Shown: positions 1-6,980 of the stretch, in pieces
Position numbering within the stretch: the stretch's first letter is position 1
Layout of the letters: every line of letters starts with the position of its first letter
NCBI GenBank assembly: GCA_910588015.1
Contig: CAJUOK010000023.1
Location: forward strand, 1 to 26,418
Direction: 5' to 3'
DNA: 26,418 nt
DNA from: an uncultured Christensenellaceae bacterium
GTDB taxonomy: Bacteria > Bacillota > Clostridia > Christensenellales > UBA3700
Made by a program: the position numbers and the translations under genes
The notes under the pieces: generated by a model
The model's database searches: none
What the model was told of the DNA's origin: nothing
The model's input: only the letters and a program-made list of their open reading frames with translations

Positions 1-111
1 GCTTTAAGTCAGTAAAAGTATACTTTTTTTGGAAATTAGATAATTTAGAAGTTAATCTGCATCTATTTTTAAAAAACAATATATAGTAGTATCGAAAATA
101 TTTGTGATTAC

Positions 112-143
112 AAAAAACGACGCACTTTTTAATCGCGTCGTTT
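112..143 (-). terminator. Rho-independent terminator after the DUF1858 gene
   Basis: A 9-bp stem (115-123 with 135-143, AAACGACGC/GCGTCGTTT) with an 11-nt loop. Read on the minus strand it runs straight into a T tract (112-117). It lies 35 bases past the DUF1858 stop codon and probably ends the SPFH/zinc-ribbon/DUF1858 transcript. The rest of 1-177 holds no supportable gene; a short self-complementary stretch AAAAGTATACTTTT sits at 14-27. Confidence 0.8.
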
Positions 144-177
144 CAATTCATTAATTAAGAAAACCTAGCAGTGAAAT

Positions 178-381
178 TTATTCTCCCGCAGCTTCGTTCA
201 GTCTTTTTACAAGGTCGTCCACGTCAACGCCGTGCACCATTGCCGCTTCTTCTATCGTTTCGCCTCTTGCCATTGCGCAACCGAAACAGTGCATTCCGAT
301 ACTCAAAAGAGTTTCTGCGATAGCCTCGCTGTTTTCGTGCTGAAGCGCCTCGGCTATAAGCATATCTTTAGTTATTGCCAT
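178..381 (-). CDS. DUF1858 / hybrid-cluster-protein-associated redox disulfide domain protein
   Basis: A 67-residue protein with the HCFGCAMA motif (CxxC) typical of the small DUF1858 family, which is often found near redox enzymes. The family's biochemical role is not established; a dithiol redox or metal-binding role is inferred from the CxxC. I chose the ATG at 381, although the frame is open to 465, because GGAGG lies 7 bases upstream (389-393) and the family begins at about this residue; the extra N-terminus would be an AT-rich translation of intergenic DNA. It follows the zinc-ribbon gene by 64 bases and precedes a clear terminator, so it is probably the last gene of that operon, though an internal promoter in the AT-rich gap is possible. 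Family call fairly sure; function unknown. Confidence 0.85.
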   Translation of the reverse strand: MAITKDMLIAEALQHENSEAIAETLLSIGMHCFGCAMARGETIEEAAMVHGVDVDDLVKRLNEAAGE

Positions 382-445
382 AATATTGCCTCCGAAATTA
401 TTATTATTGATATTATATATTATTATTAACTCTTTGGCTATCGTT

Positions 446-1534
446 TTAAACAAAATATTTGACAAACAACCAAATAAGCAGACCAGCCGCCGCCAACGTT
501 GCCAAGACGATACCGCCTATCTTAACAGGCGACTTGGGATAGTTGCCCACAACTCTGCCCGACCTGCCGTTGACTATACATCCAAAACTCTTTTTGGCAT
601 AGTGATAACTGAATAACCAAACGGGCACAAGCAAATATTTATAAGTCCTTTGGGAAAAAATACAGCTCATATTGACGTAATCCACGACGTCGGCATTATA
701 TCGCGACACGATTTCCTGTCTCAAGCTCAACTTTATAATTTCCTTTGCCTCGCTCCAACTTGAGTCCAGTCCCTTATCGTATCGTTCCGCGCTGTAACCG
801 CTTATAAACTGGTTGTGGTACTCAAGAGAATTGTCTGTGTCGAATCCGCCGAGCTTCTTGAGATTTTTTTGCGTTATAGACTTACTGGCTTCAATTTGAA
901 CGTCATTAAAAAATTCGTTGATTTGTCCTCTTGCCGTATACCATCTGGTACGCGTTTCCGTCCTTCTGTTTTTACCAGAGCCTACGGTGACGGTATAATG
1001 TTGACCGTATCTGATTTTATAATCGCAATCTGCCGTCGTATCAAAAGTAAAAAGCGGTATGTACACGCCTTTTGCCGGCTGACGTTTTGCTTGTTTTTTG
1101 AGTTTGTTGGGAGCCAACTTCTTGCTTTTCAACCAATTATGATAGACGATTGGCACTTGACTTTTGCTTATCTTAAAGGGCAAAATTCCATTTGGCTCAA
1201 GTCCTTCTATCTCATCGGTATCCACGATATTAGACGCGTTGCAGAACGGGCAGTTCGACACAACTTCGTAATCGGGCAAAATCGAAACCGCGCCGCAAGA
1301 CTTACACCTTACGGTTTTGACTCCGCTCCATTTGACGAACCCCTGCTCCACGTCGTCGTCATAGGGCAATTCCTCCGCAAGCTCTACCTGTTGTAAGTCT
1401 ACCAAAGTGTCACAATAATCGCACTTCATCTTGTTGCTTTGCGGGTCGTAATACAAAAAGTTGCCGCAGCTGGGGCATTTGTAAATTTGCCCGTCGACAG
1501 CTTCGCCTTTTTCTTGCGCTATATTATCTTGCAT
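446..1534 (-). CDS. Zinc-ribbon membrane protein, YdjG-like
   Basis: A 362-residue protein. Two four-cysteine zinc ribbons are visible: C20/C23/C38/C41 (CPSC, CDYC) and C77/C80/C95/C98 (CKSC, CPFC). A long middle region has no motif I recognise apart from a basic stretch near the centre. One hydrophobic segment near the C-terminus (about 338-360) makes this a probable tail-anchored membrane protein with a cytoplasmic zinc-binding head. In Bacillus, a zinc-ribbon membrane protein (YdjG) is encoded with an SPFH protein (YdjI); the same pairing here, 39 bases downstream of the SPFH gene, supports that assignment. Similar proteins are sometimes mislabelled PriA-like because of the ribbons, but no helicase motifs are present. 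Function is unknown; an envelope-associated scaffold role is inference. Confidence 0.8.
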   Translation of the reverse strand: MQDNIAQEKGEAVDGQIYKCPSCGNFLYYDPQSNKMKCDYCDTLVDLQQVELAEELPYDDDVEQGFVKWSGVKTVRCKSCGAVSILPDYEVVSNCPFCNASNIVDTDEIEGLEPNGILPFKISKSQVPIVYHNWLKSKKLAPNKLKKQAKRQPAKGVYIPLFTFDTTADCDYKIRYGQHYTVTVGSGKNRRTETRTRWYTARGQINEFFNDVQIEASKSITQKNLKKLGGFDTDNSLEYHNQFISGYSAERYDKGLDSSWSEAKEIIKLSLRQEIVSRYNADVVDYVNMSCIFSQRTYKYLLVPVWLFSYHYAKKSFGCIVNGRSGRVVGNYPKSPVKIGGIVLATLAAAGLLIWLFVKYFV

Positions 1535-1573
1535 AACTCTAAATTTATCCTATACGCCTTTTATATCAATATA

Positions 1574-2728
1574 TTACTCCTGCGGAGTTCCGCAATCAGG
1601 GCAGAATTTTTGTCCCGATTTGAGCGTTTTGCCGCACTCTTTACATCTTATCTCGTCCACTCTTGCGCCGCACTCCGGACAGAACTTGGATTTTTTGTCA
1701 ACCTCGATTCCGCACTTCGGACACAGCTTCTTGGGCGGTATCATATTCTTGCCGCACTCCGGACAAAACTTGCTTATGCGAGGAACCATTGCGCGACAGT
1801 TGGGACATTCCGCAACGTCGTCTTCGCAAATACCCTTTTCTTCAACGACTGCTGTCGATTGAGAATTGCCTATCGAAGACATCGAATCGACAAACATTTT
1901 TCCCATACCGACACCTGCGCCTATGCCTATGCCCATACCGCTCATTCCGCCGGGATTCGCCGCCGCCGTCTTCATAGCTTCCACGCTTTCCATCTGCGCG
2001 TATTCTCTCATAGCCCCCTTCATCACGCCGACGTTGGTACGCTTGTCGAGCATTCTTTCGACCTCTTCGGGCAACGAAAGATTTTCGATTACCAAGGACT
2101 TGATTTCTATACCTATTTTATCAAACTCTTCCGCAACTTTTGCCTTTGCCATTTCCGCAAGGTCGTCATAACTTGCCGCAAGGTCCAAAGCCGCGATATT
2201 GGATTCGGCTATTACGTTGGAAAGAGTAGAAGTAATTATCTTCTTGAAATATTCGTCTACGTTGCGAACCGTAAAACAGTTCATAGAGCCTATAAGTTCT
2301 CTCAACGCGTTGGTGGGAGTGCCCACAGAGAACGAATACACGCCGAAGCCTCTAACTCTTACGACTCCGTAGTCTTTGTCTCTCATCATAATAGGATTGG
2401 AAGTGCCCCACTTCATATTGAGGAACTGTTTTGTCGAAATAAAATATACGTCGCCGGTATATGGACTTTCCCAAAGCGTTTTCCAATTGTAAAGCTGCGT
2501 CAAAAGAGGAAGGTTGCGAATATCGTTGAGCTGATACGTACCGGGACCGAAAACGTCCGCCAACTTACCTTCTTGAATAAACAACGCCTTTTGCCCTTCT
2601 CTGACTACGAGAGTGGACTTGCGCATTATCTCTTCCTTTCTCTCCAAAGGATATTTGTAGATAATGTCGTTGACGTTATCGCTTTCCCATTGAATTACCT
2701 TTCTGAATTGATTTCTTAAAAATCCCAT
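1574..2728 (-). CDS. SPFH/band-7 domain protein with C-terminal zinc ribbons, YdjI-like
   Basis: A 384-residue protein. The N-terminal two thirds (about 30-245) resemble the SPFH/band-7 family sometimes labelled 'virion core protein-like' (Bacillus YdjI), with features such as REGQKALFIQEGKLADVFGPG and the region around SLVIENLSLPEEV. A Gly/Met-rich linker follows (about 260-285). Residues 308-381 hold three CxxC...CxxC zinc ribbons (CPNC/CPEC, CPKC/CPEC, CKEC/CPDC). There is no N-terminal membrane helix, so membrane association probably depends on partners such as the downstream zinc-ribbon membrane protein. AAGGAG precedes the ATG, and the gene has its own strong promoter. SPFH proteins build oligomeric membrane scaffolds; in Bacillus the ydj genes respond to envelope stress. 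Use of that role here is inference. Confidence 0.85.
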   Translation of the reverse strand: MGFLRNQFRKVIQWESDNVNDIIYKYPLERKEEIMRKSTLVVREGQKALFIQEGKLADVFGPGTYQLNDIRNLPLLTQLYNWKTLWESPYTGDVYFISTKQFLNMKWGTSNPIMMRDKDYGVVRVRGFGVYSFSVGTPTNALRELIGSMNCFTVRNVDEYFKKIITSTLSNVIAESNIAALDLAASYDDLAEMAKAKVAEEFDKIGIEIKSLVIENLSLPEEVERMLDKRTNVGVMKGAMREYAQMESVEAMKTAAANPGGMSGMGIGIGAGVGMGKMFVDSMSSIGNSQSTAVVEEKGICEDDVAECPNCRAMVPRISKFCPECGKNMIPPKKLCPKCGIEVDKKSKFCPECGARVDEIRCKECGKTLKSGQKFCPDCGTPQE

Positions 2729-2746
2729 TTTTTTCTCCTTTATATT

Positions 2747-2820
2747 TTCGCGTATACTTTATGATATGACGCGAGAAAATACTCTGTTTATATTTTAATA
2801 TTTAACTTGTTATATGTCAA
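2747..2820 (-). promoter_or_regulatory. SigA-type promoter and leader hairpin of the SPFH operon
   Basis: Minus-strand -35 TTGACA (2815-2820), 17-base spacer, -10 TAAAAT (2792-2797). The leader contains an inverted repeat (TTTTCGCGT paired with ACGCG-GAAAA, 2747-2779) followed by the AAGGAG ribosome-binding site at about 2735-2740. The promoter is close to consensus; the hairpin's role is unknown. Confidence 0.75.
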
Positions 2821-2901
2821 GAACCAATTATTGTAGATTTTACAAAATTTTAGTTTATATTACAAATACATATATGGCAAAATAACGGCATAAAATCTTG
2901 T

Positions 2902-4326
2902 ATGAAAAAGAAATATATATCTATAATTTGCATTTTAATCACGGTATGCTTGCTCATACCATTCGCAGCGTCCTGCTCTAAAGTTGACGAGCCTGCCACT
3001 ACTTATCGTATCTGGCTTGATTTCGGCAATGACGACACAGTGGTTTGTTCTCAAAAAGTCGAAGTCCTCAACAATTACGGAAAGCCTCTCGAGAATTTGA
3101 AATTCAACGTTTATTCCAACGCGTTCGACAGAAAAAAGCCTCTGCCCTGCGCCGCTGAAGAACAAGCCGATTTTTATCCCGAAGGAATTAGTTACGGCGA
3201 ATTCTCTTTGACGAGCGTTCACGGAGACTTCAAAGAATACGCTTTTGATTTCGATAGTAATATTCTGCAAATATCGCTCAACGCGCCTCTCGAAGTCGGA
3301 CAAAAAATAAGCGTCGATATGCAATATACGCTCAAACTGCCCAGAACAAACGGTCGCTACGGCGTCAACGCCAAAGGTATCTCCTTGACGGGATTTTATC
3401 CCGCGCTGTGCGCTTTTGTCGACAGCGATTGGTTTTTTGACGAATATTCTCCGATAGGCGACCCGTATTTTTGCGATACGGCGAATTACGAAGTTACTTT
3501 CAATCTTCCGGACGGATGCGAATACGTATGCAGCGGCAAAAGCAAAAAAAATCAAGAGGGCGACGAAATCTTCGTAACCTCCAAAGCCAAAAATATCCGC
3601 GACTTTGCTTTGATATTATCTTCTAATCTCACAAAGACGGTAAACAATTGCGACGGTGTGGAAATAAGTTATCTTGGAGAAAACCAAAAGACATTGGAAT
3701 ATGCCGAAAAAGCCATTAAAACTTACGGGAAACTATTCGGAAAATACGCATACGATTATCTTGCCGTCGCAGATATGCCGTTCGTCGCCGGAGGAATGGA
3801 ATACGGCGCGCTCTGCGTAATCAACGAAGCTTTGGGCGGCGCTACGTATGAAGAAGTGGTCGCGCACGAAATTGCGCATCAATGGTGGTACGGAGCCGTG
3901 GGCAGCAACAACCTAACCGACGCTTGGCAAGACGAAGGTTTGACAAGCTATGCAACATATCTTTATTTCGTAGACACCGGCAACGTCGAATATTCCTCTC
4001 TTATGCTCAAAGACGCCTACGCGCAATTCCACAGATTTATCGACATACAAAATTCCGTAGGCGAATCCGCAAAAGGAAAACTCGGCGGCAAACTTACGCA
4101 GTTCCCAAGCAATTATTATTACACAAACATAACTTACAACAAATCTCTGATAATGTGGAAATATATGCAGGATATGTTGGGTAAAGATACGCTTGAAAAA
4201 GCCCTAAAAGATTATTACGCAACTTATACCTTCAAAATAGCTTCTCCGCAAAATTTGCGAGATTGCCTCGATAGGTCTTTCGACGGCGCAAGCGCGCTAA
4301 TGCTTAAATGGGTCGAAAGCGTATAA
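2902..4326 (+). CDS. M1-family (gluzincin) metallopeptidase-like lipoprotein
   Basis: A 474-residue protein. The N-terminus is a lipoprotein signal: MKKK, a hydrophobic run, then the lipobox AASC with Cys at about residue 25, so the protein should be tethered outside the membrane. The zinc site is textbook M1: H322-E-I-A-H326-QWW with the third ligand E345, giving HExxH-x18-E. A GGMEYGA stretch about 25 residues upstream corresponds to the substrate-binding GxMEN loop of M1 aminopeptidases, with Tyr in place of the usual Asn. It is shorter than full aminopeptidase N (about 850 residues), consistent with the compact bacterial M1 group that has only the beta and catalytic domains. The gene stands alone, divergent from the SPFH operon, with no clear Shine-Dalgarno. 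Peptidase activity is likely; the substrate is unknown. Confidence 0.88.
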   Translation: MKKKYISIICILITVCLLIPFAASCSKVDEPATTYRIWLDFGNDDTVVCSQKVEVLNNYGKPLENLKFNVYSNAFDRKKPLPCAAEEQADFYPEGISYGEFSLTSVHGDFKEYAFDFDSNILQISLNAPLEVGQKISVDMQYTLKLPRTNGRYGVNAKGISLTGFYPALCAFVDSDWFFDEYSPIGDPYFCDTANYEVTFNLPDGCEYVCSGKSKKNQEGDEIFVTSKAKNIRDFALILSSNLTKTVNNCDGVEISYLGENQKTLEYAEKAIKTYGKLFGKYAYDYLAVADMPFVAGGMEYGALCVINEALGGATYEEVVAHEIAHQWWYGAVGSNNLTDAWQDEGLTSYATYLYFVDTGNVEYSSLMLKDAYAQFHRFIDIQNSVGESAKGKLGGKLTQFPSNYYYTNITYNKSLIMWKYMQDMLGKDTLEKALKDYYATYTFKIASPQNLRDCLDRSFDGASALMLKWVESV

Positions 4327-4344
4327 ACAATCCCAAAATTTTCC

Positions 4345-4428
4345 TGTGATAATATAGTATACTCCTCCGCTTTGAGTACACAATACTAATGTAATCACTT
4401 GATGATTACTAATATACAGGAGGAGATT
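4345..4428 (+). promoter_or_regulatory. Extended -10 promoter and SD-sequestering leader of the small peptide gene
   Basis: TG-T-GATAAT (4345-4353) resembles an extended -10, placing a start near 4360. The leader then begins with CTCCTCC (4362-4368), which is perfectly complementary to the Shine-Dalgarno GGAGGAG (4419-4425). Between them GTAATCA (4391-4397) and TGATTAC (4403-4409) form an inner 7-bp hairpin. Folded, this nested structure would hide the ribosome-binding site. The pairing is read directly from the bases; regulation is inference. Confidence 0.5.
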
Positions 4429-4542
4429 ATGGCAAGAACTACAAAACAAAGCTCACAGACCAACACTCAAAAAAGCAAGTCTGCAAGCTCTGCTAAGTCT
4501 CAAACAAAAAATTGCTCTAATTGCGGTTGCGCAAACAAATAA
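4429..4542 (+). CDS. 37-residue Ser/Thr/Lys-rich peptide with a CxxCxC tail
   Basis: A short open frame starting at ATG 4429 behind a very strong ribosome-binding site (AGGAGGAG, 3-4 bases before the ATG) and ending TAA at 4542. The product is basic and low-complexity (many Lys, Ser, Thr, Gln) with a short C-terminal metal-binding-like tail CSNCGC. No signal peptide or membrane segment. I do not recognise a family. The strong SD, separate promoter-like sequence and position in an otherwise gene-free interval make translation plausible. Possible roles include a metal-binding peptide, a leader peptide or a ribosome-associated basic peptide; none is shown by the sequence. Its leader can fold to mask the SD. 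Confidence 0.6.
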   Translation: MARTTKQSSQTNTQKSKSASSAKSQTKNCSNCGCANK

Positions 4543-4555
4543 CAACCCTTTAAGA

Positions 4556-4670
4556 GCTATGGCGTAATACTATAAATATTGCGCCAAAGGCAGAAAAACG
4601 CTGTTTCATATAGATTTTCTCCCAAGTAATTTTTACTTTCGCAGAATTTTTGTAATAACGTTTTTCTGCC
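4556..4670. repeat. 82-bp element with 12-bp perfect inverted ends, preceded by a hairpin
   Basis: GGCAGAAAAACG (4589-4600) and CGTTTTTCTGCC (4659-4670) are exact inverted repeats separated by 58 bases; the interior contains a smaller hairpin (AAGTA...TACTT). Just upstream, 4561-4585 forms another hairpin (GGCG-AATA paired with TATT-CGCC). No target-site duplication is obvious around the element. It could be the structured 3' end of the small peptide mRNA or a miniature inverted-repeat element. I see no gene on either strand here. Confidence 0.45.
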
Positions 4671-4675
4671 GAAAA

Positions 4676-4810
4676 TGCAAAAAGACCGCGGATAACTCTG
4701 CGGTCTTTCTGCGCAGCGAATCAATTGCCCGTTATTCGCCGCGATTAAGTATACACAAACTCCAAAAGGAGGAGTTGTCTGTTGAAATATTAAGTAGATA
4801 ACTTCTTAAC
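4676..4810 (-). ncRNA. Putative small RNA, divergent from the XRE regulator
   Basis: The minus strand has a promoter (next entry) and about 45 bases further on a series of three hairpins: 4755-4778 (ACAACTCC paired with GGAGTTTGT, one bulge, loop TCCTTTT), 4716-4739 (GCGAAT/ATTCGC) and 4681-4708 (AAAGACCGC/GCGGTCTTT). The last is followed by T5 and then GCATTTT, a terminator shape. The predicted RNA is about 135 nt and contains no ATG, so it is probably non-coding. CUCCUCC (4768-4774) straddles the first stem and loop; this resembles the C-rich anti-Shine-Dalgarno motif of Gram-positive trans-acting small RNAs, and is complementary to the SD of the nearby small peptide. Transcription is inferred, not observed. 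Confidence 0.55.
4681..4708. terminator. Terminator hairpin, probably bidirectional
   Basis: A perfect 9-bp stem AAAGACCGC (4681-4689) with GCGGTCTTT (4700-4708). On the minus strand the stem leads into T5 then GCATTTTC, ending the putative small RNA; on the plus strand it could end the small peptide transcript but has only TCTTTCT. Confidence 0.65.
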
Positions 4811-4846
4811 AAACTTATTATACAAGAAGTTATCTTCTTGCGTCAA
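4796..4846 (-). promoter_or_regulatory. Small RNA promoter flanked by a perfect 12-bp inverted repeat (operator candidate)
   Basis: Minus strand -35 TTGACG (4841-4846), 18-base spacer, -10 TATAAT (4817-4822), start expected near 4810. AGATAACTTCTT (4796-4807) and its exact inverse AAGAAGTTATCT (4824-4835) bracket the -10 and start site, with the second arm inside the -35/-10 spacer. Arms are spaced 28 bases centre to centre, near an integral number of helical turns, as expected for a repressor binding two sites. The adjacent divergent XRE gene is the obvious candidate repressor; that link is inference. Confidence 0.65.
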
Positions 4847-4878
4847 GTATATTGCAGAAAATCTTTTATAATTATATT

Positions 4879-5076
4879 ATGAATATCGGCGAAGTCATAA
4901 AAGAATTGAGATTAGAACGCGACTTGTCTCAACAAAAACTTGCGGAAGCAATTGGAGTAAGTCAAAAAGCTATTGACTATTGGGAACGGGGCGTAAACGA
5001 ACCTAAAGCCAGTTACGTCGCAAGACTTGCCGACTTTTTCGAAGTCACCAGCGATTATTTATTGGGAAGAGAATAA
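4879..5076 (+). CDS. XRE-family helix-turn-helix regulator, 65 residues
   Basis: A 65-residue protein consisting of little more than an HTH_3/Cro-CI domain. LSQQKLAEAIGVSQKAIDYW covers the turn and recognition helices, followed by the characteristic ending FFEVTSDYLLG. I chose the ATG at 4879 because the protein then begins with the canonical MNIGEVIKELRLERDLSQ; nine more residues upstream (from 4852) are not family-like. There is no Shine-Dalgarno; TATAAT (4867-4872) ends 6 bases before the ATG, so the mRNA may be leaderless, although a matching -35 is poor. It has no effector domain, so it probably acts as a simple dimeric repressor. Divergent from the putative small RNA and next to a 12-bp inverted repeat that could be its operator. 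Confidence 0.88.
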   Translation: MNIGEVIKELRLERDLSQQKLAEAIGVSQKAIDYWERGVNEPKASYVARLADFFEVTSDYLLGRE

Positions 5077-5079
5077 ATC

Positions 5080-5115
5080 AAGCGGCACACGGAATATTCC
5101 GTATGCCGCTTTTTA
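5080..5115. terminator. Bidirectional terminator between the XRE gene and asnB
   Basis: AAGCGGCA (5080-5087) pairs with TGCCGCTT (5104-5111), with ACGGAATATTCCGT continuing the stem after one mismatch. T tract to 5115 on the plus strand; on the minus strand TTGATTTATTC follows. It separates two convergent genes, so it can serve both. Confidence 0.85.
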
Positions 5116-5118
5116 ATA

Positions 5119-6699
5119 TTACTTCCCCGATTCCCCGTAATTTGAAAGCGCCCTTGCCGACGGGTCGTCCACGTCGCAACCTTTCCAGGACTTGTTGGGC
5201 ATCCAAAAATCAACAATCATTTCCGCCTGTCTAGGATAATATTTTTCGAATATTTCCCTATACATCAAACTTTCTTTTGTAAAAGGCATTGCGTGATAAG
5301 CATATTTCTCACGTCTTTGTAAGAATTCTGCGTCGCTGTAAAGAGCGTCGGCATAATCCTTGATATAGTCCACCATAGAATGTCCTACGGCGTCCGAAAA
5401 TGCGGCTTTTTCTCTATACAATATGGAATGCGGCAGCCAATCGCCCTCAAAAGCGCGGCGAAGCAAGTACTTGCCCTTGCCGTAGACGTTGAGCTTTTTT
5501 GCCGGGTCTATCGCCATAACGTATCTGACAAAATCTAAATCGCCGAAAGGCACTCTTGCCTCCAAAGAGTTTGAGGAGATGCATCTGTCGGCGCGCAAAA
5601 CGTCATACATATATATTTCTCTTATCCTCTTGGCTGCCTCCAATTGAAATTGTTCTGCCGAAGGCGCAAAGTCCGTATATTTATAACCGAATAATTCGTC
5701 GCTGATTTCGCCCGTCAACAACACTCTGATATTTGTCTGCTCGCGTATCGCCTTACATATCAAATACATACCGACGCTCGCCCTTACGGTAGTTATATCA
5801 AAGGTCTCCAACACCTTAATAACTTCGTCTACGGCTTTTAATACATCGTCTTTTGTAATTATTATTTCGCTGTGTTCGCTTCCTATATAATCGGCGACTT
5901 CCTTTGCGTATTTGAGGTCTATCGCGTCTTCGCTCATACCTATCGCAAAAGTTTTTATCGGTTTTTTGAGTAGTTTTTGCGCAACGCTGCACACCAGCGA
6001 ACTGTCAAGACCGCCCGAAAGTAAAAAACCTAAAGGCGCGTCTGAATCAAGCCTTTTTTCAATGCCCGCTATCAATTTTTCGCGTATATTTTTGCATACA
6101 ACATCCAAATCGTCGCAAATATATTCTTTAACCTCGGCAGGGTCGGCGTAACGCGTAAATTTACCGTCGGCATAATAATGTCCGGGAGGAAAAGGCATAA
6201 CTTTTTCGCACAGAGGCATCAAGTTTTTGGCTTCGCTTGCAAAAGCTATCTTTCCCGACTTGCAATAACCGTAAAACAACGGACGAATACCTATCGGGTC
6301 TCTGGCGGCTATCAGACTTTTTTTGCTCCCGTCATAAATAACCATAGCAAATTCGCTGTCCAAAGTCATAAACATATCCAATCCCAATTCGCGATACAAC
6401 GGCAACAATATCTCGCAATCGCTATCGGATTTAAAAGAATACTTGGCTTGCAACTTTTCCTTTATAGGTCTAAATCCATAAATTTCGCCGTTGCAAACGC
6501 AATAATCTCCGTCGAGAGAAAAAGGTTGCATACCTTCCTCCGTCAGTCCCATAATCGCCAGTCGGTGAAAACCTAAAATCGCAGATTCCGTCTCGACGAT
6601 TCTCGTATCGTCGGGACCTCTTGAAATTGTCGCGTCCAAAGCTCTTTTAAACTCTTCGAGCGCGACATCCTTGCCGTCATAACCCATAATCGAACACAT
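5119..6699 (-). CDS. asnB: Asparagine synthetase, glutamine-hydrolysing
   Basis: A 526-residue cytoplasmic enzyme that makes asparagine from aspartate, ATP and glutamine. It begins MCSIMGY, so Cys2 becomes the N-terminal nucleophile of the class II glutamine amidotransferase domain (about 2-190) after Met removal. The synthetase domain carries the pyrophosphate-binding loop SGGLDSS at 228-234 and later LLTGEISDELFGYKY. Length is close to the E. coli AsnB type (about 550). GGAGGTG precedes the ATG. The gene is single, preceded by an asparagine T-box leader, so it should be expressed when uncharged tRNA-Asn accumulates. No lysine or other amino acid genes are attached. Strong assignment. Confidence 0.95.
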   Translation of the reverse strand: MCSIMGYDGKDVALEEFKRALDATISRGPDDTRIVETESAILGFHRLAIMGLTEEGMQPFSLDGDYCVCNGEIYGFRPIKEKLQAKYSFKSDSDCEILLPLYRELGLDMFMTLDSEFAMVIYDGSKKSLIAARDPIGIRPLFYGYCKSGKIAFASEAKNLMPLCEKVMPFPPGHYYADGKFTRYADPAEVKEYICDDLDVVCKNIREKLIAGIEKRLDSDAPLGFLLSGGLDSSLVCSVAQKLLKKPIKTFAIGMSEDAIDLKYAKEVADYIGSEHSEIIITKDDVLKAVDEVIKVLETFDITTVRASVGMYLICKAIREQTNIRVLLTGEISDELFGYKYTDFAPSAEQFQLEAAKRIREIYMYDVLRADRCISSNSLEARVPFGDLDFVRYVMAIDPAKKLNVYGKGKYLLRRAFEGDWLPHSILYREKAAFSDAVGHSMVDYIKDYADALYSDAEFLQRREKYAYHAMPFTKESLMYREIFEKYYPRQAEMIVDFWMPNKSWKGCDVDDPSARALSNYGESGK

Positions 6700-6719
6700 A
6701 AGTGCACCTCCAAATAAAA

Positions 6720-6974
6720 ATACAGCATTAATCCTTATTTTAGGACGAATGCTGTTATCCGCGGTGCCACCTAACTTATTGATAAGGGTATATCAATCAC
6801 TTTTACTTTCTGACAAAAGTCTCGGCTGTAACGGGCCTTCCCGTCTCCCCTACTTTCTTACGATTTGGGTTTGCGCTCCTGAGTGTTATTCACCGTAGGC
6901 TGCAATCGGGTTTTCACTGCCCCCGAATCACTGCGCGCAGTTGACTGCGGCTACTTCTCTCAATCTTCGTTTGT
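6720..6974 (-). promoter_or_regulatory. T-box riboswitch leader, Asn specifier
   Basis: The minus strand upstream of asnB contains the T-box core GGTGGCACCGCG (6760-6771). It is followed by a terminator of ACAGCATT paired with AATGCTGT (6722-6729 and 6748-6755, extended by AGGAT/GTCCT) and a T-rich run. Stem I lies near 6870-6965; its 3' side reads GTGAATAACACTC, where AAC (6885-6887) followed by A fits the specifier codon for asparagine. This agrees with the downstream gene. Uncharged tRNA-Asn binding should favour the antiterminator and asnB transcription. The specifier was placed by eye without folding. Confidence 0.9.
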
Positions 6975-6980
6975 AATTTG

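Noticed and set aside
1439..2719. Plus-strand open frame of 426 codons antisense to the SPFH gene
   Set aside because: It is a shadow: the minus-strand frame has clear SPFH and zinc-ribbon motifs and an SD; the antisense product has no family features.
4550..4609. Minus-strand 19-codon ORF with GGGAG upstream
   Set aside because: Lies within the inverted-repeat element, downstream of the small RNA terminator, with no promoter; too short to support.
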